From: Nocardia asiatica NBRC 100129
GTDB taxonomy: Bacteria > Actinomycetota > Actinomycetes > Mycobacteriales > Mycobacteriaceae
Assembly (NCBI RefSeq): GCF_000308415.1
Contig: NZ_BAFS01000468.1
Location: 1-58,125, forward strand
DNA: 58,125 nt
Direction of reading: 5' to 3'
How positions within the stretch are numbered: the stretch's first letter is position 1; each line of letters starts with the position of its first letter. The position numbers and the translations under genes were made by a program. Under the pieces are notes generated by a model. It did no database searches and was not told the DNA's origin. It saw nothing but the letters and a program-made list of their open reading frames with translations. Of this stretch, positions 34,873-41,630 are shown one piece after another.

Positions 34873-35346
34873 CTATGCGGTGGCGCGGCGCTTCCAGGCT
34901 GCGCAGCGTTGCACGTAGGCGGGCAGACAGGCGCGAGCGAATTCGGCGGGGCACCAATCTGTGGGCTCGGTGCGGCCGGTCCAGGTGTATGCCCATGCGG
35001 TCTCCCCGACGCCAGGGGCGATCGGCTGCAAGGCGTATTCGGGGTTCTCGAAGTCGTCGAGCACCTGCCACTCGTCGGTGGTAAGGCCGAGCAGCAGCAC
35101 TGCTGGGGTTGTGGCCGCGGGCGCGGCTACGAGTCCTGGGTAATCGAGCCCGGGCAAGCGCGCAGCTCGCCAGCCTGCCAGTTCAACTGCTCGCCTCGGG
35201 GGTGTTCTGCCCAGCAGCACCTGCAGAACCGCGGGGAACTGCAGAGTCCCATAGGCCAGCAGCCGCTCATTCTCCGCCGATAGTGGGGCCAGCCGGCCAC
35301 AGGTCCATGAGTTGCTGCGGTGTGTGGGGTGCCTGGTAGATGGCAT
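34873..35346 (-). CDS. Gamma-glutamylcyclotransferase-like (AIG2/GGCT fold) protein
   Basis: 157 residues from ATG 35346 (GAGG upstream), a start that overlaps the preceding gene by about 80 bases. ERLLAYGTLQFPAVLQVLLG is the YGxL substrate-loop motif, and EWQVLDDFENPEYALQPI carries the acidic residue of the family. GGCT-like enzymes release 5-oxoproline from gamma-glutamyl peptides or amines. Last gene of the regulator-metalloprotein operon. Confidence 0.7.
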   Translation of the reverse strand: MPSTRHPTHRSNSWTCGRLAPLSAENERLLAYGTLQFPAVLQVLLGRTPPRRAVELAGWRAARLPGLDYPGLVAAPAATTPAVLLLGLTTDEWQVLDDFENPEYALQPIAPGVGETAWAYTWTGRTEPTDWCPAEFARACLPAYVQRCAAWKRRATA

Positions 35347-36430
35347 GCAGTACCTCGCGGGCGGGCGCGGCTGGGGTGTCGGCGAGACGTGTGAACCAGT
35401 CGATTCCGGCTGGGTAGGCGAACAGATAGGAGCGAAGCAGCGGATTGGCGCCGCGATCGGTCAGCAGGTCAGCGATGTGGGAGTCCGGCCAGAACGGTGC
35501 CCGATGGCGTGCGACGGAGACCAGGTCGGATATGCCAGTCCCGTGGGCCAGACGCAGGTGCAGTTGAGCTCGGACCAATTGCTGGTAGTGGTCGAGGCGG
35601 ACGCGGGTTGCCAACTGCTGGTCTTGGGGCACCACAAGCAGAGGCAACGCCTGTGCGACCCCCTCGAACATCACCTGAGCTTGGGAGTGGACTGAGAACA
35701 CCCGCACCCACGCGACGTCGCTGTCGGCGCAGTGATCGGCGAGGCTGGCGAACTGTAGGGCATGGCCGAGCACCTCGTGCAGCGCGAATTGACGCACCCG
35801 AACCTTGCTGAATCGCGCATGCTTGAGGTTGATGCGCAGTCGCGCCGATCGCCCTTCGCCGTCGAGCCAGTAGCTCCAGTAGGCATCGGTGTCGACGGAT
35901 TCGACTTTCAGATCGTAGCTCGTGGTCGTGCTCGTGGCGGCACGGACCACTGGCTCGAGGTCGGCGGCTGCCTCACGAATGGCGTCTGCGGCGTCGGCAG
36001 CAGCGATGGATCCTTCGACGACCATGAGGTCGTCCATGGTGTTCGGGCCCCACGTCACGCCAAGCGATTCCACGTGCTCGCGGGCGATTTCGCCGCAGTG
36101 CGCGATGTATTCCTCCGTCCATCCCGTGGGCATGCATCCCTGGGTTCGGTGGATGTACTCATCCAGCGGCAGCCGTTCGCCGAGAAGGGCGCAGCAGTAA
36201 GCGATGTCGGCGTCGAGGCGCGCGGCCAACTCGGCGTCGTTCTCAGCGGCAGCGCCGGCGGCGAGGGTGGTCAGCTGTTGGTAAGCCTCGAGTCGGTCGC
36301 CGACCGGCTCGATGACGCTGGTGGCGGGGTGGCAGTCATAGTCGACTACCGGATGAGCGCCGCGTCCGAGTTCGTAGCTGTTCCATCTGCGCAGCAGGTC
36401 CTCGGTGGCGTCACGCAACTGCCTCGTCAC
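35267..36430 (-). CDS. Putative zinc metallopeptidase with HExxGH motif
   Basis: 387 residues; start 36430 overlaps the stop of the regulator gene by about 20 bases. QFALHEVLGHALQF (H218, E219, H223) is a HExxxH-type zinc site as in DPP III (HELLGH), and FEGVAQAL (E256) is a fitting third ligand 33 residues later. The rest is helical; residues 120-160 contain a conserved-looking Asn/Asp-rich loop. No signal peptide, so it would act in the cytoplasm. The downstream gene is GGCT-like, suggesting peptide or gamma-glutamyl metabolism. It is not a member I can place in a named family. Confidence 0.6.
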   Translation of the reverse strand: MTRQLRDATEDLLRRWNSYELGRGAHPVVDYDCHPATSVIEPVGDRLEAYQQLTTLAAGAAAENDAELAARLDADIAYCCALLGERLPLDEYIHRTQGCMPTGWTEEYIAHCGEIAREHVESLGVTWGPNTMDDLMVVEGSIAAADAADAIREAAADLEPVVRAATSTTTSYDLKVESVDTDAYWSYWLDGEGRSARLRINLKHARFSKVRVRQFALHEVLGHALQFASLADHCADSDVAWVRVFSVHSQAQVMFEGVAQALPLLVVPQDQQLATRVRLDHYQQLVRAQLHLRLAHGTGISDLVSVARHRAPFWPDSHIADLLTDRGANPLLRSYLFAYPAGIDWFTRLADTPAAPAREVLHAIYQAPHTPQQLMDLWPAGPTIGGE

Positions 36431-37535
36431 GCATGATCTCCCAACGTACTGTCACCGACTGATTTGGTCGCAGATGATCCCGCGTCAGCGTAATTGCGAT
36501 GCCATTGTCGTCGTGGTCCCACAATAGACTCTCGGCCGCACCGTGTTTGTTGCCGCTGGGGACGACTTCCTCACCTGAGCAACTCACCAATCTACATCCG
36601 GCCTGGCGTACATCGATGCTGAATCGGCGCGTGTATCGTCCGATGTCCTGGTGCCAGTAGTGGGATGTCACGAACCTGCCTCCCGTGCAGGTGTAGCCCA
36701 CAGTGCCTGTTTCTCCCGGCTGAATGGCCGGCGACACCTGGCACACGAACTTCGCCAGCGAGCCTGCGTCGTGGGTTCGCTCGATCGCCACCTCGTGCTG
36801 TCCGCGGCGCAGCGGCTCGATGTGCAGCCCGCCGGGTTGGGTGTATTCGAACCACAGTTGGCGAGGTATCCGGGTCAGCGGCGCCTCGGACATGTTGAAC
36901 ATCTCGTGGGTGTAGGCCAGATGGGCGCTGCCATTCGCGTCGATGGTGAGGATGATGCGGTGCTCGAGCTCGACGACATTGCCGATCAGCCCCGCCATCT
37001 GCACGATCTCTGTCTCATCGAGCCGCAACACCTGCGCCAGCGCGGCCAGCCTCTTGCCGATCTGTCGAGTATGCGCGGGAAGATCGGGGTGGTCGAACTG
37101 GACCGTGGCGGACCGCGCCGGTGGCTGCGCGGCTGGCAACTTGGGCAGGCCCCATCCAGTCAGGCTGGCGTCCCTGGTCAGCAGAGCGTTGGCGACCGCG
37201 TCGGCGAGCCGACCGGTACCGAATTGGTGGGGCGCTCCACGCTGCAGACGCGGGTTGTCGATCGAATCGGCTTGAGCGAGCAACTTTCCGGCCGTCCATC
37301 CGGGAAACATGCTCTCCAGCACGCGGCAGTGGTGGGCCCGCGGCATCCGATTCACTGTGCCGTTGAGCCACTTGAAGTACTGGCTTCTGGACGGGGGCGG
37401 AGACGCTGTGTCACCGGGGTTGCACAGGGCGGCGGCGTGCTTCTTGTACTCGGCCACGAAGTCGGGATACGCATGCAGATGTTGCTCTTGCAGAAGCAGT
37501 TTGAGAGCTACTGGCACAGCGACCACCACCTTCAC
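36411..37535 (-). CDS. DNA-binding-type transcriptional regulator (actinobacterial)
   Basis: About 375 residues from GTG 37535 (or GTG 37529). The N-terminal 100 residues (LKLLLQEQHLHAYPDFVAEY, SRSQYFKWLNGTVNRMPRAH, CRVLESMFPGWTAGKLL) follow the XRE-like head of a Streptomyces/Nocardia regulator type with a variable C-terminal domain. The C-terminal half is beta-rich (EHRIILTIDANGSAHLAYTH, IEPLRRGQHEVAIERTHD) and could bind a ligand. Phased GGAGAC repeats lie 45-105 bases upstream and may be its operator. Confidence 0.6.
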   Translation of the reverse strand: MKVVVAVPVALKLLLQEQHLHAYPDFVAEYKKHAAALCNPGDTASPPPSRSQYFKWLNGTVNRMPRAHHCRVLESMFPGWTAGKLLAQADSIDNPRLQRGAPHQFGTGRLADAVANALLTRDASLTGWGLPKLPAAQPPARSATVQFDHPDLPAHTRQIGKRLAALAQVLRLDETEIVQMAGLIGNVVELEHRIILTIDANGSAHLAYTHEMFNMSEAPLTRIPRQLWFEYTQPGGLHIEPLRRGQHEVAIERTHDAGSLAKFVCQVSPAIQPGETGTVGYTCTGGRFVTSHYWHQDIGRYTRRFSIDVRQAGCRLVSCSGEEVVPSGNKHGAAESLLWDHDDNGIAITLTRDHLRPNQSVTVRWEIMRDEAVA

Positions 37536-37579
37536 GCAGGGCCGGTGAAGGCACCTCGGATCACCGGATCCTAGCAAAA

Positions 37580-37638
37580 GGAGACAAAAGGAGACTAATG
37601 GGAGACTAAATCGGACCTTCTGGCAGATGAAAGGAGAC
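37580..37638. promoter_or_regulatory. Four phased GGAGAC direct repeats
   Basis: GGAGAC occurs at 37580, 37590, 37601 and 37633, i.e. 10, 11 and 32 bases apart, so all lie on one face of the helix. They sit between the divergent regulator gene (start 37535) and the DUF4254 gene (37805). A cooperative operator for the regulator is a good guess; alternatively they form part of a plasmid partition or replication site. Confidence 0.55.
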
Positions 37639-37804
37639 CGCCGAACGCGCGAACGTAAGACATGGTCATCCGCCATCCGGTGTCACCGCCTCTCGCCACC
37701 TCACTGGCGACCAGATCTCAGTGCGACCTGGACATGGAATGGGGCCGGATCGAGATGGTCCGATTCGAGGCGGAAACGCGAAACACAACAGAGGGGCAAT
37801 CGAG

Positions 37805-38212
37805 ATGACAAGGGCGCTCGAGACGTCGACCAATGCCGTGCTGCCGTCCTGGCAGGAACTATCGTTGGTGTTCTGGGGCTGCGGAAACGCCTCCGACGGC
37901 GATCATCCAGTGATTCGATCGGCCCGATCCCTGGCCGCTCTCCGGCGGCCGTCCGGACCCGTCGACAGGCCGCTCCGTGAGGGCGAACACCGACGCCAGG
38001 CGTTGATCCGCGATATCGACAGCTGGGTGGCGGCGCATACGCCGGGAACCCAGGGGATCGGCAAGGTGGTCGATCAGATCGTGACTGCCGGAGTACGCGT
38101 GCAGCAGATACTCATCGACCACCCGGACACGCAGACCGACCTCACGCGGCTGGCCGAGATCTGGAACAGGGTCGCCGCCCTCCTCGAGAACAGCCGGTCC
38201 GTGAACCGATGA
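37805..38212 (+). CDS. DUF4254-like protein
   Basis: About 135 residues from ATG 37805, preceded by GAGGGG. The sequence has the family landmarks SWQELSLVFWGCGNASD, DHPVIRSARSLAALRRPSGP, GEHRRQALIRDIDSWV and IGKVVDQIVTAGVRVQQIL. DUF4254 proteins are small helical proteins of unknown function, common in actinomycetes and often near regulators of the type found divergently here. Confidence 0.7.
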   Translation: MTRALETSTNAVLPSWQELSLVFWGCGNASDGDHPVIRSARSLAALRRPSGPVDRPLREGEHRRQALIRDIDSWVAAHTPGTQGIGKVVDQIVTAGVRVQQILIDHPDTQTDLTRLAEIWNRVAALLENSRSVNR

Positions 38213-38455
38213 ACAGCCCATGGGCCGCGGCAACCGTCATCGTCCCGTAGCTGCCCGTTTCCAAACAATCCCCGCGTACGTCGGCTCCTGGACGAACTTC
38301 CAGCGATGCTGGCATCTGACTCAAGCCGGCCAGAGTGCCTGCGGGAGTGAACGCCGCGCACGAGATCACTCGGGGTTGATAGCATGATTGCGTGCCATCA
38401 CTCGGCCGCTACATGGGCAGCGCGTACCGCCACCCCGGGCGCGAGTCCGAGGAGC

Positions 38456-38503
38456 ATGCGATGGTGCGAGCTTGCGATGATGCAAGCATGCGATGATACG
38501 AGG
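38456..38503. repeat. Three 16-bp tandem repeats (iteron-like)
   Basis: ATGCGATGGTGCGAGC, TTGCGATGATGCAAGC and ATGCGATGATACGAGG follow each other without a gap, with 13 of 16 bases shared by each pair of first-second and first-third copies. The middle copy with its flanking base is an inverted repeat (GCTTGC-GATGAT-GCAAGC). They end at the start of the next gene and include its ribosome binding site. Such arrays are seen as operators, partition sites or replication iterons. Confidence 0.7.
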
Positions 38504-38512
38504 ATGACAGGC

Positions 38513-38941
38513 GTGGAGGACGGCAACAACAGCGAGAAGGTGAAGGCAGCCAAAAAGCCCCAGATCATCTTCCGTGTCTCGGAAGGGCTCAAAGGAGCCT
38601 TGACCAGAAAACTGACCTGGATCGCCGAGTGGCTGGATATGCCCCCCAAGGGAGCTCAGCAGCAGGTCTACGAAACCTTCACCCAACTCTTCCTAGAGAA
38701 TATGTATCCGACTTCCGCAGTGCCAGAGATGCTGGCTCTGGCGCCTCAACTGAAGAAGGCCGGCCCTGAGCGGGACGCGGCACTGGCGCGCGCGAGAGAC
38801 CTCTGGGAGCAAGGCGTTCGAGCTGAACTTGCTGAACACGATGCGCGGGCCGCGGGACAAGAGGCGATGGAACTTGCGCGGGCCGCGGCGCAAGAGGCGA
38901 TGGAGGTTGCGCGACGCGCCGCTGAGCAGGCTGGGGAGTGA
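38513..38941 (+). CDS. Small hypothetical protein downstream of 16-bp repeats
   Basis: About 142 residues from GTG 38513; the ATG at 38504 directly abuts the last repeat and leaves no room for its own ribosome binding site, while GAGG at 38500 serves the GTG well. N-terminal part: KKPQIIFRVSEGLKGALTRK, a strand-helix pattern that could be ribbon-helix-helix, then TWIAEWLDMPPKGAQQQVYE. C-terminal 60 residues are Ala/Glu/Arg-rich helix (AAAQEAMEVARRAAEQ). It could bind the upstream repeats as autorepressor or partition protein. No ParA partner is adjacent. Confidence 0.6.
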   Translation: MEDGNNSEKVKAAKKPQIIFRVSEGLKGALTRKLTWIAEWLDMPPKGAQQQVYETFTQLFLENMYPTSAVPEMLALAPQLKKAGPERDAALARARDLWEQGVRAELAEHDARAAGQEAMELARAAAQEAMEVARRAAEQAGE

Positions 38942-39027
38942 CCGTCTGCCCGCGGGAGGACCGGGTCAGCGCGCCTTCAACTTCACACATCACAGGAGCG
39001 GCGGGCGATCTCGTCGCCCTCGAGGCC

Positions 39028-39933
39028 TCATGGTCGCGTCACAGGCGTCGGCCGAGGGGTCAACATGATCAGTTCGTGTGGTCGGCTGTCACGTGCCGAT
39101 CGGTAGGCATCCATCGTCCAGTACGTGTCCCCGCCGTGCTCGTCTCGGACGATGATGAGGTCATGGGTGCTGGTGTCTTCGCCCAAGTCGGTGTGCCAGA
39201 GGTGGGTGAACCTCGGGTTCTTGCTGGAGGCGTCGATGATCTCGAGGATTCGTTCGATCGGGACGACGCCAGGAGCGTATAGGCGTAGCACCGCGATCAT
39301 GCGGTGGACGACATCCTCCAAGTTGGTCAGCACCTCAACCGCCCTGGGGTCGAGCATGCATTGTTCGATCATGTTGGTCGGACGTGTCGCGGTGGGAGGT
39401 GCTGGTAGCGCCCATGGGAAGGTGGCGGCAGCGATCGGATTGGCATAGAGGATGTCGAAGCTCGGAGTTGCCAGGAACCATGCCGGTACGTTGAGCGAGT
39501 CGATGCGCGCGCGGTCGATGTCGCTCAATGCCACTGGCCAGGCGCCGATGTCGAGGCGGTAGAGTCCGTCGGCCACCACAGCCGCCAGTTTGTGCAACTG
39601 CCAGGCCGGCAGCTCCAATACAGCGCACCATCGTTTCAGCATCTGAGGCGTCGGCGTGCGGGAGCCGACTTCGTAGTTGTGCAGTGCCTGAGTAGTGACG
39701 TGGAGCTGGGCGGCGACATGGGCGAGGGTGTACTTCTTGGCAACTCGCCGCTGCCGCAGTGTTTTGCCAACCGTGGGTTTTCGGGATAGTTCGGCGAGGT
39801 CGATCTGGCCGTTGGCGAGGATCGTCGTCGGGCGAGAGACGGGCCGCTCGCAGTGCACGCGCGAACCGTCGACCGATCCCGTCCGCGGCCTCACTGCAGC
39901 ACCTGCGAGAGGACCGATGGTTGTTGTGGTCAT
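39028..39933 (-). CDS. XRE-family regulator with MmyB-like C-terminal domain
   Basis: About 301 residues from ATG 39933, which follows AAGGAG. Residues about 60-115 are a helix-turn-helix: LRQRRVAKKYTLAHVAAQLH with TTQALHNYEVGSRTPTPQML. The C-terminal part (IDSLNVPAWFLATPSFDILY, RMIAVLRLYAPG, SSKNPRFTHLWHTDLGED) resembles the PAS-like ligand-binding domain of the MmyB family, which can bind fatty acids. A 45-residue polar N-terminal extension is present. Likely transcription regulator; possible sites are the GCAC-N5-GTGC dyads upstream. Confidence 0.75.
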   Translation of the reverse strand: MTTTTIGPLAGAAVRPRTGSVDGSRVHCERPVSRPTTILANGQIDLAELSRKPTVGKTLRQRRVAKKYTLAHVAAQLHVTTQALHNYEVGSRTPTPQMLKRWCAVLELPAWQLHKLAAVVADGLYRLDIGAWPVALSDIDRARIDSLNVPAWFLATPSFDILYANPIAAATFPWALPAPPTATRPTNMIEQCMLDPRAVEVLTNLEDVVHRMIAVLRLYAPGVVPIERILEIIDASSKNPRFTHLWHTDLGEDTSTHDLIIVRDEHGGDTYWTMDAYRSARDSRPHELIMLTPRPTPVTRP

Positions 39934-40388
39934 GGACGACTCCTTGCGGTCTGCCCCCGGCGGGCGCATAGCCGCCGAGCGAGGGCCGGAGGTCGAGCAT
40001 CAGCGCCCATGGACAGGGCAGCGCTGGACTCCGGTGGATCAATCATGTAGAGGTGCGCCGTCTCGGATATCGCGGGATTCCGCGGGCGAGCAGGCAACCG
40101 AGGCGGCTTGGGTGTCGAGGCAGCGCCCCACCGGCTTCGCCTCCTTGCAGCGAAACGAGACCGAAAGCCATTGGTCATGGCGTTACCCCTCGACGAGGGG
40201 CCGAAGCGGTCCGCGATTCAAAGGGTCATTTCTCTGCGTCGCATCAGGCGACAGCCTCTTTGATCTTTATGCACATCTCACCCCGTTTCCCACACGGCCA
40301 TTGGCCAGTAACGCGACCTTGAGTGTGAAGCTACTCTTGGGTTAGCAGTATTCGCGACACCTCGTACAGTGTCAATTATTTAAAACTC

Positions 40389-40497
40389 GCACTTCCGGTG
40401 CCATTTCTCTTGACGCCGGTTCGAATGGTGGAGTGCGGAAAAATAGCACAGTAAGTGCTACACGGGCGGGGACCGTCGGGAATTGCACAATTGGTGC
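40389..40497. promoter_or_regulatory. Three GCAC-N5-GTGC dyads
   Basis: GCACttccgGTGC (40389-40401), tAGCACagtaaGTGCTa (dyad core 40446-40458) and tTGCACaattgGTGCAa (core 40485-40497) share core and spacer length, with 57 and 39 bases between them. Their AT-rich setting upstream of a regulator gene suggests an operator group. Binding protein inferred, perhaps the XRE-MmyB regulator. Confidence 0.6.
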
Positions 40498-40629
40498 AAC
40501 GCCACTTCACCGCCGCCAACAAGGCCTCGGAAAGCGTCGGCCTCCGCGATACACCAGCGTGCGCCGCCCCGGTGCCCACAGCCACGACCGGTGTCGAAGT
40601 GGAGATTGATCCCAGCCCGGCGAGCCCCC

Positions 40630-40678
40630 CGCAACGACCGGCCACCGGCCGGTCGTTGCGTAATCCGTCACGTGACGA
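40630..40678. repeat. 14-bp-stem hairpin followed by a 12-bp palindrome
   Basis: CGCAACGACCGGCC-acc-GGCCGGTCGTTGCG (40630-40660) is a perfect stem, and CGTCACGTGACG (40667-40678) a perfect palindrome six bases on. No T-run follows, so a simple terminator is unlikely. The place, just past the secretion cluster, would suit a terminator acting on both strands, a transfer origin or a recombination site. Confidence 0.55.
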
Positions 40679-40757
40679 ATAACGACGGGACCACGCACAA
40701 GTTGCGAGCCCACCCCTGTCATCTGTCGCTGTATCGCCCGGCGACGGCCGCGCACAT

Positions 40758-41630
40758 TCATCCCTCCGGTGGTGGCGGCGCGAGCTGCTTTTTCACCGCA
40801 TCCGGAACTGGCGTGACGGTGAGCTGTGGATGGCCGCCGAACGCGCCTGCCGAACCGCTGATCCCCGGAGACATCATGACGGGATCGGCGTCGAACCCGG
40901 CGCCCGCGGCGGACATCGGTCCCTTGTCGCTGTTGAAGATGTCCCGTAGATGCGGCTCGAGCTCACGAACCCACCAGGTGGACATCGCCGAAACGGATTG
41001 GCTCACTCGGGAGAATTCCCATCCGGCGTGCATGGCGGAGAATCGCTCGAGGACTTCCGGGTAGTTCCACCACTCGGCGTCCCACGACAGTCCTTTGCCC
41101 GGCGTGGGATCGATCTTGCGCCGCACGACCGGCACGAACCAGCTCTCGACCCAATCCCACACCGTGGGAAAGCGAGGGTTGAGCTTTGATAGAGCAGGGT
41201 TCGGCTGGCGCCGTTCGCGGAGCTCCTGCGGAACGGGTTTGACGACCAGCGGTGGGTGACCGGCGAACGACATTCCGGGTCCAGCGTCCGACATCGGTCC
41301 CGTGTCGCTGTCGAAGATCACCTGCAGGTGCGGTCCGAGGTGGTTGGTGAACCACAGCGACATCGCCGAGGCGGAAGTGGGGGCGGTTGCGGCGTCGGCC
41401 TCTTCCCAGGCGGCGTGCAGTGCGAAGAATCTCGCGACCACCTCCGGGTAGCGCCACCATGAGGGATCCCAGGCCAGTCCCTTGCCCGGGCTGTCGCTGA
41501 TGGGGCGGCGGATGGTTTGGGCGAACCACTCCTCTACCCACAGCCACACCACTGGGTACCGGCGTTGGGTGGGATCCTGACCTTGTTCCGCGGCAGTATC
41601 GCTGTTCTGCCCTGGCTGTGAGCTAATCAT
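40758..41630 (-). CDS. Tandem DUF4913 protein
   Basis: 290 residues; its ATG (41630) overlaps the stop of the coupling-protein gene (ATGA). Two copies of the same domain: first around PVVWLWVEEWFAQTIRR, WWRYPEVVARFFALHAAWEE, GPMSDAG; second around PTVWDWVESWFVPVVRR, WWNYPEVLERFSAMHAGWEF, GPMSAAG. This is the DUF4913 pattern found next to conjugation ATPases in actinobacteria. Each copy ends in a GHPxLxVxPVP motif. Probably a soluble accessory factor of the coupling protein. Confidence 0.8.
   Translation of the reverse strand: MISSQPGQNSDTAAEQGQDPTQRRYPVVWLWVEEWFAQTIRRPISDSPGKGLAWDPSWWRYPEVVARFFALHAAWEEADAATAPTSASAMSLWFTNHLGPHLQVIFDSDTGPMSDAGPGMSFAGHPPLVVKPVPQELRERRQPNPALSKLNPRFPTVWDWVESWFVPVVRRKIDPTPGKGLSWDAEWWNYPEVLERFSAMHAGWEFSRVSQSVSAMSTWWVRELEPHLRDIFNSDKGPMSAAGAGFDADPVMMSPGISGSAGAFGGHPQLTVTPVPDAVKKQLAPPPPEG

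Larger units (their letters stand above)
39934..40757. other. 824-base intergenic region, regulatory or recombination-like
   Basis: No frame is convincing (plus 40455-40682 is the best, 75 residues, with no motif). The region has an AT-rich part near 40320-40500 containing three equal dyads and, closer to 40650, a strong hairpin and a palindrome. It separates the XRE-MmyB gene from the start-distal end of the secretion cluster. Confidence 0.5.

Noticed and set aside
38365..38405. Direct repeat ATCACTCGG, 32 bases apart
   Set aside because: Nine-base repeat without further copies; not enough to call a site, though it lies near the 16-bp repeat array.
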